A stretch of DNA of 64,000 nt. Origin: Bacillus alveayuensis. Lineage in GTDB: Bacteria > Bacillota > Bacilli > Bacillales > Aeribacillaceae. Positions 53,603 to 63,781 of the stretch are shown here, one piece after another. The stretch's first letter is position 1. Every line of letters begins with the position of its first letter. The stretch is from contig JAUSTR010000001.1 of the NCBI GenBank assembly GCA_030812955.1, positions 1-64,000 of the forward strand, given 5' to 3'. The position numbers and the translations under genes are program-made. A model generated the notes under the pieces. It was not told where the DNA came from. It worked only from the letters and a program-made list of their open reading frames with translations, and did not search any database.

Positions 53603-55180
53603 TTGTCAGGGAAATTATTCATTATTGGATTCGGTCCAGGTAGCGTGAAACATTTTACAGAAAGAGCAAAGGAAGCGATTCGTGAAAGTGATTGCATAAT
53701 TGGCTATAAAACGTACATTGAATTAGTCCGTGACTTAATTGGCGAAAAAGAAGTGATTAGTACGGGAATGTCTGAAGAAGTGACGCGTGCTATAAAAGCG
53801 GTCAAGCTCGCTGAACAAGGACGGAAGGTAGGAGTCATTTCTAGCGGCGATGCAGGCGTTTATGGAATGGCGGGATTAGTTTACGAAGTTTTAGTCGAAA
53901 GGGGATGGACGGAGAAAGACGGAGTAGAAATGGAAGTAATACCGGGAATATCTGCTATTAACTCTTGTGCGTCCCTTCTTGGTGCACCCATTATGCATGA
54001 TGCCTGTACGATTAGTTTAAGTGACCATCTAACCCCATGGCATATTATTGAAAAACGATTGGAAGCTGCAGCAAAAGCTGATTTTGTCCTTGCATTATAC
54101 AACCCAAAAAGCGGAAAAAGGACGAGACAAATCGTAGAGGCGCAAAAAATTTTATTAAAGTATCGTTCAAGAGAAACTCCTGTCGGTTTAGTCAAAAGTG
54201 CTTACCGTGAAAGGCAAAAGGTTGTGATCACAACACTTGGTGACATGCTTGAGCACGAAATCGGCATGCTAACAACGGTAATTATTGGAAATTCAACATC
54301 GTTTCGATATGAAAATAAGATCATTACACCAAGAGGATACCAGCGCAAATATACGTTAAGAAAAGAAGAACAACCATTAAAACCACATGAACGCTTACGG
54401 AAGGAAAATGAACCGTGGGCATTACATGGAGGAAAAGAAGAAAATGACGCTCCTCTGGATTTAGCCAATGAGGCGTTAAGTAAAGTGAAAAATGGGAAAT
54501 CGACTGTACCGATCGTTCATCACGTTCAAGAAAGCATTTTAGAGTTCGCAGTAAGTCCAGGGTTAGCGAATAAACAATTTACTCCTGAACAATTAAAGAC
54601 ATTAGCAGAGGTTGTTGGGGAAAAAGGAACAATGGAATATACGCCGCATCACCAAATTTACGTGAAAATTCCGACGAATAATCGCGAGAAAGTAACAGCA
54701 CCTCTAAAAAAAGTAGGATTACTCCTTTTGCCTGTTGGAAATGTATTAACAATTAAAGCTTGTGATTTTTGTGATGGTGAAAAATCAGATTCTATTCCTT
54801 ATTTAAACGAATTATATGAGCACATCGGTGGGATGGAGCTGCCAAAAGAATTGAACATTGGCTTTAACGGATGTGGGATGGCGTGTTATGGAGCGGTTCA
54901 TGAAGATATCGGCATTGTGTACAGAAAAGGAAAATTCGATTTGTTTATAGGGGCAAAGCCTGTTGGGAGAACCGCTCACCCAGGGCAATTAGTCGCAGAA
55001 GGAATACCGCCAGAACAAATCGTAGATGTCGTTTCTGGCATCGTCCATGAATATAAAGAAAAAGGTTATCCAAATGAACGGTTTTTCAAGTTTTTCAAAC
55101 GTGTAAAGGAAGTTCAAGGATTTGTCTATCGCGATATTACTCCCAAAATAGATGTAAACCCAGCACCATGTGGGGACTAA
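53603..55180 (+). CDS. cbiH60: CbiH60, C-17 methyltransferase with Fe-S reductase-like domain
   Basis: Fusion of 525 aa. The first 240 residues are cobalt-precorrin-3B C17-methyltransferase (IIGFGPGSVKHFTERA, SSGDAGVYGMAG, PGISAINSCASLLGAPI, LYNPKSGKR). The C-terminal part (about 300-525) is a sulfite/nitrite-reductase-like half with CDFCDG and GFNGCGMACYGA, Cys for a 4Fe-4S cluster. In B. megaterium this protein carries out ring contraction. The start is TTG after GGGAGGG. Confidence 0.92.
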   Translation: MSGKLFIIGFGPGSVKHFTERAKEAIRESDCIIGYKTYIELVRDLIGEKEVISTGMSEEVTRAIKAVKLAEQGRKVGVISSGDAGVYGMAGLVYEVLVERGWTEKDGVEMEVIPGISAINSCASLLGAPIMHDACTISLSDHLTPWHIIEKRLEAAAKADFVLALYNPKSGKRTRQIVEAQKILLKYRSRETPVGLVKSAYRERQKVVITTLGDMLEHEIGMLTTVIIGNSTSFRYENKIITPRGYQRKYTLRKEEQPLKPHERLRKENEPWALHGGKEENDAPLDLANEALSKVKNGKSTVPIVHHVQESILEFAVSPGLANKQFTPEQLKTLAEVVGEKGTMEYTPHHQIYVKIPTNNREKVTAPLKKVGLLLLPVGNVLTIKACDFCDGEKSDSIPYLNELYEHIGGMELPKELNIGFNGCGMACYGAVHEDIGIVYRKGKFDLFIGAKPVGRTAHPGQLVAEGIPPEQIVDVVSGIVHEYKEKGYPNERFFKFFKRVKEVQGFVYRDITPKIDVNPAPCGD

Positions 55181-55192
55181 AGGAGGAAGATG

Positions 55193-56053
55193 ATGGAAAG
55201 AGCAGTGCTGTATGTCGGACATGGAAGCCGTGATCAAGAAGGAAATGAGGAAGTGAAACAAGTTGTTCAAAGTTTGAAAAGAAAGGTGAATGAACCGTTC
55301 ATCATTGAAACGTGCTTTCTTGAATTTCAAGAGCCAGATGTGAAAGATGGGATCGAGGCGTGTATACAAAAAGGGGCAACGGAAATTGCTGTTATTCCGA
55401 TCATGATGCTTCCAGCCGGACATTCGAAAATTCATATACCAATGGTCATCGACGAGGCGAAAAAAAAGCACCCAGCCGTCAAGATTTCGTATGGTAAACC
55501 GATTGGCGTACACCCATTAACTTTAGAGATTTGTAAAGAGAGATTAGAAGAAATAGGAGAGAATGTCACGAAGCCGGATGAACATACAGCCATTCTCCTT
55601 CTCGGAAGAGGCGGGAGTGATCCTGACGCTAACAGTGATTTATTTAAAATATCACGGTTATTATGGGAAAAATTGAACTATCCAATTGTTGAGACGGCTT
55701 TTATGGGGGTGACATCTCCGTTATTAGAAGAGGGAGTGGAACGCATCATAAAGCTTGGTGCGAAAAAAATTATTATTGTTCCTTACTTCCTTTTTACAGG
55801 GATCTTAATAAAACGTCTTCAAAAGCAAGTCGAACATTTTAAACAAAAGTATTGCGGTATTCAATTTTCACTAACACATTATTTTGGTTTTCATCCTTTA
55901 CTTGAAGATATTTTACTTGAACGGACAGAAGAAACATTAACTGGATCCGTTGCGATGAATTGTGACACATGTCAATACCGCATAGAGATAACAAATCATC
56001 TGGAAGGTCATCACCATCACCACCACCATGAACATCATCATAGTAGTTCATAA
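55193..56053 (+). CDS. cbiX: Sirohydrochlorin cobaltochelatase CbiX with His-rich tail
   Basis: Long-form CbiX of 286 aa made of two homologous halves, with VGHGSRDQEGNEEV and PAGHSKIHIPM in the first and LLGRGGSDPDANSD in the second. It inserts Co(II) into sirohydrochlorin at the start of the anaerobic pathway. The C-terminus is a run of His, HHHHHHHEHHHSSS, likely a metal-storage tail as in B. megaterium. I place the start at the second ATG (55193), better spaced from AGGAGG. Confidence 0.93.
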   Translation: MERAVLYVGHGSRDQEGNEEVKQVVQSLKRKVNEPFIIETCFLEFQEPDVKDGIEACIQKGATEIAVIPIMMLPAGHSKIHIPMVIDEAKKKHPAVKISYGKPIGVHPLTLEICKERLEEIGENVTKPDEHTAILLLGRGGSDPDANSDLFKISRLLWEKLNYPIVETAFMGVTSPLLEEGVERIIKLGAKKIIIVPYFLFTGILIKRLQKQVEHFKQKYCGIQFSLTHYFGFHPLLEDILLERTEETLTGSVAMNCDTCQYRIEITNHLEGHHHHHHHEHHHSSS

Positions 56054-56066
56054 AGGGGGACCGAAA

Positions 56067-56876
56067 ATGATTTTGTTTCTAGCAGGGACGAGTGATGCGA
56101 AAGAATTGGCCCTTTTGTTATTTAAAGAGGGATATGAACTCATTGCTTCTGTAGTAACTGAAAATGCCGCCAACGAATTAAAGCAAGTCCAAATTCCAGT
56201 AAGGGTCGGCCGTATGAATGAAGAAAAGTTTGAACGATATGTAATCGAGCAAAGGATCGAAGTAATGATCGATGCAAGTCATCCATTTGCAGAGGAACTA
56301 TCTCGCACTGCCATGAAAGTAGCGAAAAAAGTCAGCATTCCATACATACGTTATGAACGCGAAAGCAAAAGTTACGATCATAGGCTAGTAACGTATGTGA
56401 ATCATTACGAGGAAGCAGCTGAACTAGCTGCTCAGAAAAAAGGAGTTATATTTCTTACGACAGGAAGTAAAACGTTACAAATATTTACTGAACAATTACT
56501 GAATTTACCGAATACGAGATTAATAGCCCGAATGCTCCCGAGAAAAGACAATATGGAAAAATGTGAAGCACTCGGTCTTCCTCAAAAAAATATTGTGGCG
56601 ATTCAAGGACCGTTTACGAAAGAGTTTAACAAAGCTTTATTCAAACAATACGGTGTAACTTTAATGATTACGAAAGAAAGCGGCAAAGAAGGAGCAGTTG
56701 ACGAAAAGCTTGAAGCGGCACTGGAGCTGAACATTGAAACCATTATGATAAAGAGGCCAAAAATGAAGTATGAAACGATGTTCCATACTTTTGAAGATGT
56801 TCTTAATCACGTTCGAACATTGAGGAAAAAAGGAGGAAATGACGAGTGGATTTTAAAACGGAGTTTAAACCAATAA
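56067..56876 (+). CDS. cbiJ: Cobalt-precorrin-6A reductase CbiJ
   Basis: Reductase of 269 aa with the N-terminal nucleotide-binding MILFLAGTSDAKELA, IDASHPFAEELSRTA, FLTTGSKTL and GPFTKEFNKALF. It reduces the corrin macrocycle of cobalt-precorrin-6A using NAD(P)H. AAAGGGGGA precedes the ATG at 56067; the open frame 39 bases upstream overlaps cbiX. It overlaps cbiC by 31 bases. Confidence 0.9.
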   Translation: MILFLAGTSDAKELALLLFKEGYELIASVVTENAANELKQVQIPVRVGRMNEEKFERYVIEQRIEVMIDASHPFAEELSRTAMKVAKKVSIPYIRYERESKSYDHRLVTYVNHYEEAAELAAQKKGVIFLTTGSKTLQIFTEQLLNLPNTRLIARMLPRKDNMEKCEALGLPQKNIVAIQGPFTKEFNKALFKQYGVTLMITKESGKEGAVDEKLEAALELNIETIMIKRPKMKYETMFHTFEDVLNHVRTLRKKGGNDEWILKRSLNQ

Positions 56877-57493
56877 CTGTACAGCCGCAACAAATTGAAG
56901 GGAAAAGCTTTGAAATCATTGATCAAGAAATAGGTCCTCATTCATTTACAAAGGAGCAATACCCTATTGTTCAACGAGTCATTCATGCTTCAGCAGACTT
57001 TGAACTCGGCAAACGTTTACTGTTTCACCCTGATGCGATAAGGGCTGGGATTGAAGCGATTAAAAATGGAAAAAAAGTCGTTTGTGATGTTCAAATGGTA
57101 CAGGTTGGGATTAGCAAACCGCGGCTAGAAAAGTATGGCTGTGAAGTAAAGGTATATATTTCCGACGAAGATGTTATCGAAGAAGCGAAGCGATTAAACA
57201 CAACTCGTGCGATTATTTCCATGCGAAAAGCAGTGAAGGAAGCAGAAGGTGGAATTTTTGCGATCGGAAACGCTCCTACAGCTCTATTAGAATTAATTCG
57301 TCTAGTAAAAGAAGGAGAAGCAAAGCCAGGACTTATTATCGGTCTTCCCGTCGGTTTTGTATCAGCTGCTGAGTCGAAGGAGGAGCTGGCAAAATTAGAT
57401 ATACCATTTATTACGAACGTTGGAAGGAAGGGAGGAAGTACAGTTACAGTCGCAGCATTAAACGCTATTTCTTTGCTTGCTGAACGTGTGTAA
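56846..57493 (+). CDS. cbiC: Cobalt-precorrin-8 methylmutase CbiC
   Basis: Moves the C-11 methyl group to C-12, giving cobyrinate. The 215-aa protein has EIIDQEIGPHSF, VIHASADFELGKRL with the catalytic His, VVCDVQMVQVGISK, AIGNAPTALLEL and LPVGFVSAAESKEEL. The GTG start follows AGGAGGAAAT and lies inside the end of cbiJ. Confidence 0.95.
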   Translation: MDFKTEFKPITVQPQQIEGKSFEIIDQEIGPHSFTKEQYPIVQRVIHASADFELGKRLLFHPDAIRAGIEAIKNGKKVVCDVQMVQVGISKPRLEKYGCEVKVYISDEDVIEEAKRLNTTRAIISMRKAVKEAEGGIFAIGNAPTALLELIRLVKEGEAKPGLIIGLPVGFVSAAESKEELAKLDIPFITNVGRKGGSTVTVAALNAISLLAERV

Positions 57494-57496
57494 AAA

Positions 57497-58585
57497 ATGA
57501 AGACGAACAAAAAACTTCGTGAAGGATTTACAACTGGAGCTTGTGCTACTGCTGCTGTAAAAGCTGCCTTAACGGCTTTAATTACAGGCGAACAACAAAC
57601 AGAGGCTACTATTTATCTACCCGTTGGTCGATTTGCAACCTTTCAAGTGATAGACTGTTTCATTGATGGAAAGTCTGCTGCTGCTACTGTAATAAAAGAT
57701 GGTGGAGATGATCCTGACGTTACACATGGAGCCAAAATCGGTGCTGCCATTTCGTGGATCAAAGAAAATCATATTTTACTAGATGGCGGAGAAGGGGTAG
57801 GACGTGTTACGAAACCAGGATTGCCTGTACCAGTTGGGGAAGCAGCGATCAATCCTGTTCCTCGAAAAATGATCATGTCTGTTGCAGAAGAAGTGTTGAA
57901 AACATTTCAAATCAATCGTGGGATAAAAATCATCATCTCGGTTCCTAATGGAGAAGAAATCGCTGAAAAAACATTAAATAAACGGCTCGGAATTGTCGGC
58001 GGTATCTCGATATTAGGAACGAGAGGGATTGTTGTTCCTTTTTCTACAGCTGCTTATCGTGCAAGTATTGTACAAGCACTTCAAGTAGCGAAGGCAAATC
58101 ATTGTGAGCATGTTGTCATCACAACAGGGGGGAGAAGTGAAAAATATGCTATGAAGCAATATCCACATCTGCGGGAAGAAGCATTTATAGAAATGGGCGA
58201 TTTTGTAGGATTTACACTTAAACATTGCAAACGTCTCGGAATGAAGAAAGTTTCAATGGTCGGTATGATGGGGAAATTTTCAAAGGTTGCACAAGGTGTT
58301 ATGATGGTTCATTCCAAAAGTGCCCCAGTTGATTTCGGATTTTTGGCAAAAGTCGCTGAGGAGGCTGGAGTTAAGGAGCCTCTATTAACAGAAGTTCGAA
58401 ACGCAAATACTGCTTCTCAAGTAGGAGAATGGATGGCGCAGCATGGTTATCACCAATTTTTTAAGCATTTATGTCATTATTGCTGTCAACAAGCTTTATG
58501 TGAAGTGAATGGTGGATTACACATAGAAACGACTTTATACACATTAAAAGGGGAGAAACTAGGAGAGGCGGATTTAAATGGGTGA
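57497..58585 (+). CDS. cbiD: Cobalt-precorrin-5B C1-methyltransferase CbiD
   Basis: SAM-dependent methyltransferase unique to the anaerobic route, 362 aa. It begins [19 protein letters not shown] and has [31 protein letters not shown] and [12 protein letters not shown]. The ATG is 3 bases after the cbiC stop without an obvious ribosome site, so it probably depends on coupling. Confidence 0.95.
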   Translation: MKTNKKLREGFTTGACATAAVKAALTALITGEQQTEATIYLPVGRFATFQVIDCFIDGKSAAATVIKDGGDDPDVTHGAKIGAAISWIKENHILLDGGEGVGRVTKPGLPVPVGEAAINPVPRKMIMSVAEEVLKTFQINRGIKIIISVPNGEEIAEKTLNKRLGIVGGISILGTRGIVVPFSTAAYRASIVQALQVAKANHCEHVVITTGGRSEKYAMKQYPHLREEAFIEMGDFVGFTLKHCKRLGMKKVSMVGMMGKFSKVAQGVMMVHSKSAPVDFGFLAKVAEEAGVKEPLLTEVRNANTASQVGEWMAQHGYHQFFKHLCHYCCQQALCEVNGGLHIETTLYTLKGEKLGEADLNG

Positions 58586-59786
58586 AGCGATAAAGCTAAT
58601 CGGAATTGGAGATAACGGAAAGGAAAGTTTGCTGCCAATCTATGAAAAATGGATTTACGAAAGTGACATTCTTGTAGGTGGAGAAAGGCATCTTTCTTTT
58701 TTCCCTGACTATAATGGCGAAAAAATCTCGATTAAAAAAGGATTGAAGGAATTAGTCAATCGTCTACAACACGAAACAAAGAAAATCGTGATTTTAGCGT
58801 CAGGTGATCCGTTATTTTATGGAATTGGCAGTTTTTTAGCATCGAAAATAAATCTTGATATATATCCGAATGTCAGCTCCGTACAGCTTGCATTCGCTCG
58901 AATGGGAGAAAAATGGCAAGATGCCTATATGACGAGTGTTCATGGAAGAAGTATGAAAGGTTTAGCACAACGGATCGATGGAAAGGAAAAAGTGGCGCTA
59001 TTAACAGACGAACAAAACAGTCCGAATGAAATTGCAAAATACTTATTATCCTTCAATATGACTGAATATGAGGCATTCGTTGCTGAAAATTTGGGAGGGG
59101 AGCTTGAAAGATGTGGTTATTACACATTGGAAGAGATGGCACAGGCAACTTTTTCACCTTTAAATGTTGTCATTCTTAAAAAAGTAAAGCCTTCCCCTTC
59201 CTGGACATTTGGAATTGATGATCAAGAGTTTTTGCAACGAAAGCCAGAAAAAGGGTTAATTACGAAAAAGGAAGTTCGAATATTGTCTTTAAGTGCTTTA
59301 CAATTAACACCTGCTAGCATCGTATGGGATATCGGAACATGTACCGGATCTGTTGCTATTGAAGCAAGTAAAATTGCAACAGAAGGAGCGGTATATGCAA
59401 TTGAAAAAAACGAGCATGACATCGAAAACTGTTTAGAAAATATGAAAAAATTTCGTTCTGATATAACGGTAGTTCACGGGTGCGCACCTGAAAGACTGGA
59501 TGAATTTCCAAATCCAAATGCCATTTTTATCGGAGGGACTTCAGGGAATATGGATGAAATTTTAGACGTCTGCACAAAACGATTGGAGCCAAATGGGCGC
59601 ATCGTCGTGAATGTTGTGACCATTGAAAATTTAGCAGCTGCCTTAAAAGGATTAAAACAAAGAGAGTTTGATGTGGACATAACGTCTGTTCAAGTTTCAA
59701 GAAGTAAGCCGATTTTGTCCTTAACACGATTTGATGCATTAAACCCGATCTACATAATAACGGCTAAAAGAAAGGGAGAGGTTTGA
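58578..59786 (+). CDS. cbiET: CbiET, C5/C15 methyltransferase and C12 decarboxylase fusion
   Basis: Two-domain protein of 402 aa. CbiE (about 1-200) has [11 protein letters not shown] and [15 protein letters not shown] and methylates C-5. CbiT (about 205-402) has [18 protein letters not shown] and [15 protein letters not shown] and methylates C-15 with loss of the C-12 acetate. The fusion equals CobL of the aerobic pathway. It overlaps cbiD by 8 bases. Confidence 0.94.
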   Translation: MGEAIKLIGIGDNGKESLLPIYEKWIYESDILVGGERHLSFFPDYNGEKISIKKGLKELVNRLQHETKKIVILASGDPLFYGIGSFLASKINLDIYPNVSSVQLAFARMGEKWQDAYMTSVHGRSMKGLAQRIDGKEKVALLTDEQNSPNEIAKYLLSFNMTEYEAFVAENLGGELERCGYYTLEEMAQATFSPLNVVILKKVKPSPSWTFGIDDQEFLQRKPEKGLITKKEVRILSLSALQLTPASIVWDIGTCTGSVAIEASKIATEGAVYAIEKNEHDIENCLENMKKFRSDITVVHGCAPERLDEFPNPNAIFIGGTSGNMDEILDVCTKRLEPNGRIVVNVVTIENLAAALKGLKQREFDVDITSVQVSRSKPILSLTRFDALNPIYIITAKRKGEV

Positions 59787-59788
59787 AG

Positions 59789-60490
59789 GTGATTGGTACA
59801 TTGTATGGTGTAGGAGTCGGTCCAGGCGATCCAGAATTAGTGACGGTAAAAGCATACCGTATATTAAAGGAAGCACATGCCGTTTGTTATCCGAAAAAAC
59901 GAAAGGGAAGCAAAAGCTATGCCCAGCAAATTATTGATGTATATATCAATCCACATGAAAAAGATATGCTTGGACTCATCTTTCCGATGACAAAGGATGA
60001 AACGATTTTAAAGCGTGAATGGACAAAGACGGCAAATCTTTTGTGGGAAAAGCTAAGAGAAGGAAAAGACGTAGCTTTTGTCACGGAGGGTGATCCTCTT
60101 TTATATAGCACGTTTATACATGTTATGAACATCATGAGAGAGAAATATCCTGAGGTAAACATTAACATCGTCCCAGGCATTTCTTCGATCAACGGTGCTA
60201 GTGCTCAGCTAAAAATTCCATTAGCAGATGGAGATGAGCATGTAGCGATTATACCAGCAAGAGACGACTATGAAACAATGAAAAAAGCTATACTCGAAAA
60301 CGATTGTATTATTTTTTTAAAGGTAGCGAAAGTCATCGATTTAATGATTGAAATCCTTGATGAGCTTCAATTGCTGCATAAAGCTCATGTTGTTACGAAG
60401 GCCACGTCAAAGGAAGAAATCGTTTGGAACGTGAAAGAGCTGAAAGGGATGGAACTTGAATATTTAACCTTAATGGTGGTGAGAAAATGA
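59789..60490 (+). CDS. cbiL: Cobalt-factor II C20-methyltransferase CbiL
   Basis: Methyltransferase of 233 aa with GVGVGPGDPELVTVKAYRIL at the N-terminus and PGISSINGASAQLKIPLADGDE, acting early in ring synthesis. A TTG at 59783 is in frame but lies on the ribosome site (GGGAGAGG); GTG at 59789 is spaced 7 bases and gives the usual start MIGTLYG. Confidence 0.93.
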   Translation: MIGTLYGVGVGPGDPELVTVKAYRILKEAHAVCYPKKRKGSKSYAQQIIDVYINPHEKDMLGLIFPMTKDETILKREWTKTANLLWEKLREGKDVAFVTEGDPLLYSTFIHVMNIMREKYPEVNINIVPGISSINGASAQLKIPLADGDEHVAIIPARDDYETMKKAILENDCIIFLKVAKVIDLMIEILDELQLLHKAHVVTKATSKEEIVWNVKELKGMELEYLTLMVVRK

Positions 60491-61260
60491 AGGTGTACTT
60501 TATTGGAGCAGGTCCGGGAGCGAAAGATTTAATTACAGTACGTGGACATCAACTTATTCAAGAAGCGGATGTCATTTTTTACGCAGATTCTTTAGTGAAT
60601 GAACAATTGTTAGAAGATGCAAAGCCATCATGTGAAATTTTCAAAACAGCACGGATGCATTTACAAGAAATGATCGATATGATGGTCGCTCGCGTAAAAG
60701 AAGGAAAAAACGTGATTCGCCTTCATACAGGTGACCCATCTGTATTTGGAGCAATAATGGAACAAATTTCTTTATTAAAGCGAGAAGGGATTGAAGTCGA
60801 GATTGTCCCAGGAGTAAGCTCTGTTTTTGCCTCTGCTGCGGCATTAGGAGCAGAGTTAACCATTCCGGATTTAACTCAAACGGTCATATTAACAAGAGCA
60901 GAAGGACGGACCCCAGTTCCACAGCTAGAAAAGCTTTCCGAGCTAGCCAAACATCATTGTACGATCGCTTTATTTTTAAGCGCAACATTAACGAAAAAGG
61001 CCGTAAAAGAGCTATTAAATGCTGGATGGGATGAACAAACACCAGCAGCGGCCGTTTATAAGGCAACATGGCCTGATGAAAAAATTGTTCGGACAACTAT
61101 TGGACAATTAGATGAGGAAATGAAAAAACATGGTATTAGGAAACAAGCGATGATCTTAGTCGGATGGGCACTTGATGAACAAATACACGAAAAAGATTAC
61201 CGCTCTAAATTATACGATCCACAGTTTACACACGGCTTTCGAAAAGGGGTGATGAGATGA
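60487..61260 (+). CDS. cbiF: Cobalt-precorrin-4 C11-methyltransferase CbiF
   Basis: Methyltransferase of 257 aa: VYFIGAGPGAKDLITVRGHQL, LHTGDPSVFGAIMEQI, PGVSSVFASAAALGAEL and TIPDLTQTVILTRAEGRTPVP, the CbiF/CobM signature. It methylates C-11 of cobalt-precorrin-4. It overlaps both neighbours by ATGA junctions. Confidence 0.95.
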   Translation: MKVYFIGAGPGAKDLITVRGHQLIQEADVIFYADSLVNEQLLEDAKPSCEIFKTARMHLQEMIDMMVARVKEGKNVIRLHTGDPSVFGAIMEQISLLKREGIEVEIVPGVSSVFASAAALGAELTIPDLTQTVILTRAEGRTPVPQLEKLSELAKHHCTIALFLSATLTKKAVKELLNAGWDEQTPAAAVYKATWPDEKIVRTTIGQLDEEMKKHGIRKQAMILVGWALDEQIHEKDYRSKLYDPQFTHGFRKGVMR

Positions 61261-62384
61261 CGGTCAGTTTAACAGAAAATGCCCCAATATTGATAAAGCG
61301 AACGCACCCTTATGCGGTCGTGGCCATCACGAAGCATGGTGTTCATATTGCAAGAACACTATTGAAAACCTTTCAGCAAGTAGATGTATATTATATGAAA
61401 AAATTCGAGAGTGGAGATGAACAAGAAAGGGGCATTCAGCTTTTTGAAGGAAGTGTTCGACTTTTAATCCCCTCTTTATTTCAAACATATAAAGGGATTA
61501 TTTTCATCATTTCTTTAGGTGCGGTTGTTCGCATGATTGCTCCCATTTTGAAAGATAAAAAGACAGATCCGGGTGTTGTCGTGATCGATGATAAAGGAGA
61601 AAATGTTATTAGTGTATTATCGGGGCATTTAGGCGGTGCGAATGAACTAACAAGAGAAGTAGCCAAAGCATTAAATGCTAATCCGGTTATTACAACCGCT
61701 TCTGATGTACAACAGACAATACCAGTTGATCTATTCGGCAAAAGGTTTGGATGGGAATGGGACTCTCCTGAAAATTTAACATCTGTAAGTGCAGCTGTTG
61801 TTAATGAAGAACAAATTGCAATTGTACAAGAAAGCGGAGAACGTCATTGGTGGGATTATGATAAACCATTACCGACACATATAAAGGTGTATAAAAACAT
61901 GGATGAAGCAAAGAAAGCAAATCCGGATGCCGTTTTAATGATTACACATCGGATTTTATCCGCCGAAGAAAATGAGTTTTTAGCAAACGGGGTTCTGTAT
62001 CGTCCAAAGGTGATCGTACTCGGCATCGGGTGCAACCGCGGAACGTCATCACAAGAAATAGAGGCGGTCATCCACGAGACATTGCTAAAGTTAAATGTTT
62101 CCATAAAAAGTGTCAAAGCGATCGCAACAATCGATTTAAAGAAAGATGAAAAAGGATTAAGAGAGGTAGCACAGAAATATCATTGGCAGTTTGTCTATTA
62201 TCATCCTGAACAATTAAATAGTGTTCCAATTGATTTCTCTTCTGAAACGGTATTTAAATATACGGGGGCATACGGTGTGAGTGAACCAGCTGCTAAATTA
62301 TATAGCGGTTCCAATCAACTTTTATTGAAAAAGAAAAAGAGCGGCAATGTAACTATTTCTGTCGGTCTGATCAAACATACATAG
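61257..62384 (+). CDS. cbiG: Cobalt-precorrin-5A hydrolase CbiG
   Basis: Opens the delta-lactone and releases acetaldehyde. The 375-aa protein has the N-terminal VFIISLGAVVRMIAPILKDKKTDP, VLSGHLGGANELTREVA and the C-terminal domain GIGCNRGTSSQEIEAVI, VKAIATIDLKKDE. The two-domain architecture is complete. Confidence 0.93.
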   Translation: MTVSLTENAPILIKRTHPYAVVAITKHGVHIARTLLKTFQQVDVYYMKKFESGDEQERGIQLFEGSVRLLIPSLFQTYKGIIFIISLGAVVRMIAPILKDKKTDPGVVVIDDKGENVISVLSGHLGGANELTREVAKALNANPVITTASDVQQTIPVDLFGKRFGWEWDSPENLTSVSAAVVNEEQIAIVQESGERHWWDYDKPLPTHIKVYKNMDEAKKANPDAVLMITHRILSAEENEFLANGVLYRPKVIVLGIGCNRGTSSQEIEAVIHETLLKLNVSIKSVKAIATIDLKKDEKGLREVAQKYHWQFVYYHPEQLNSVPIDFSSETVFKYTGAYGVSEPAAKLYSGSNQLLLKKKKSGNVTISVGLIKHT

Positions 62385-62398
62385 AAAGTGGGAGTATA

Positions 62399-63781
62399 AT
62401 GAGGAGAGTGGTGATTGCTGGAACAGGCAGCGGCGTAGGAAAGACGACGATAACGATTGGATTAATGGCAGCATTTGCAAAGAGAGGCTATACGGTACAA
62501 GGATTTAAATGCGGTCCAGATTATATTGATCCTTCCTATCATACAGCTGTTACGAATAGAGCTTCTAGAAACTTAGATAGCTGGATGTTAAAAAAAGAAA
62601 CGGTGAAGGAAATATTTTTAAACGGAAGTGAGGGGGCCGATTTATCGATCATTGAAGGAGTTATGGGCTTTTATGATGGAAAAGATCCACTTTCAAACGT
62701 TGGAAGTACAGCTGATATTAGCGTCATTACAAATAGTCCCGTCATTCTCGTTGTTAACTGTGCAAGCTTGGCTAGAAGTGCAGCTGCGATTGTAAAAGGA
62801 TTTCAAGCTTTATCAAATGAAGTAAACATTGTCGGTGTCATTGCTAATCAGGTTGGCAGTGAAGGGCATTATAAACTCGTAAAGGCAGCGATTGAACAAG
62901 AGTGCCAAGTGCCAGTCGTCGGTTATTTAAGACGAGATGAGCATTTAACGATTCCTGAAAGGCATTTAGGGTTAATTCCTTCTATTGAAAGAGGGGAACT
63001 CGATTCCTTTTTTCAATTCCTAGGAGAAATGGTATCGGAAACGATTGATTTAAATAAAATTTATGAATTAGCTGATGCTCCGCCGATCGAGATCAATCAT
63101 AAACCCATTTTCAAAAAAGCAGCAGAAAAGCATATCCGAATCGCCATTGCAAAAGATCAAGCCTTTCATTTTTATTACCCAGAAAATTTGGAGCTGCTAT
63201 CAGCATATGGAGCTGAACTCGTATTCTTTTCACCGTTGAAAGGAGAGAAAGTTCCAAAAAACGTTCATGGATTATATATCGGAGGAGGATTTCCAGAAGA
63301 ATTTGCCGAAAAGTTAGCCAAAAACGCCAAAGTGAAGTCCTCCATTAAAAAGGCAATTGAAGATGGAATGCCGACATTGGCAGAATGTGGAGGGTTTATG
63401 TATTTAACAGAGACCATTGAGACGACAGAAGGTAAACAGTATGAAATGGTTGGGGCTATAAGAGGAAAAGTACGGATACACAACAAATTAGCAGCTATAG
63501 GCTATCGAGAGGTTAGAGGAGAAAAAGGAAACTATTTACTGCCAAGTGGTTTTGCTGCCAAAGGGCATGAATTTCATTATTCAACGTATGAAGCTGAAAA
63601 TGATCTTCCTTTTGCGTATGACATAAAAGGTTTGCGAAAAGAACAAAAAGAAGGTGTTCGACTAGGAAATCTAGTAGCTGGTTATACACATATACATTTT
63701 GCTTCTTGTCCAGAACTCGTTCATAATTGGGTGAAGCAATGCCAACGATACAAAGAAGGTGATGAACTTGTACATGAATAA
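62399..63781 (+). CDS. cbiA: Cobyrinate a,c-diamide synthase CbiA
   Basis: ATP- and glutamine-dependent amidase of 460 aa. The N-terminal P-loop domain begins [22 protein letters not shown], with [10 protein letters not shown] and [10 protein letters not shown]. The C-terminal glutaminase-like domain has [26 protein letters not shown] with the nucleophile Cys, and the final His in [18 protein letters not shown] precedes the ATG; 8 bases overlap cobT. Confidence 0.95.
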   Translation: MRRVVIAGTGSGVGKTTITIGLMAAFAKRGYTVQGFKCGPDYIDPSYHTAVTNRASRNLDSWMLKKETVKEIFLNGSEGADLSIIEGVMGFYDGKDPLSNVGSTADISVITNSPVILVVNCASLARSAAAIVKGFQALSNEVNIVGVIANQVGSEGHYKLVKAAIEQECQVPVVGYLRRDEHLTIPERHLGLIPSIERGELDSFFQFLGEMVSETIDLNKIYELADAPPIEINHKPIFKKAAEKHIRIAIAKDQAFHFYYPENLELLSAYGAELVFFSPLKGEKVPKNVHGLYIGGGFPEEFAEKLAKNAKVKSSIKKAIEDGMPTLAECGGFMYLTETIETTEGKQYEMVGAIRGKVRIHNKLAAIGYREVRGEKGNYLLPSGFAAKGHEFHYSTYEAENDLPFAYDIKGLRKEQKEGVRLGNLVAGYTHIHFASCPELVHNWVKQCQRYKEGDELVHE

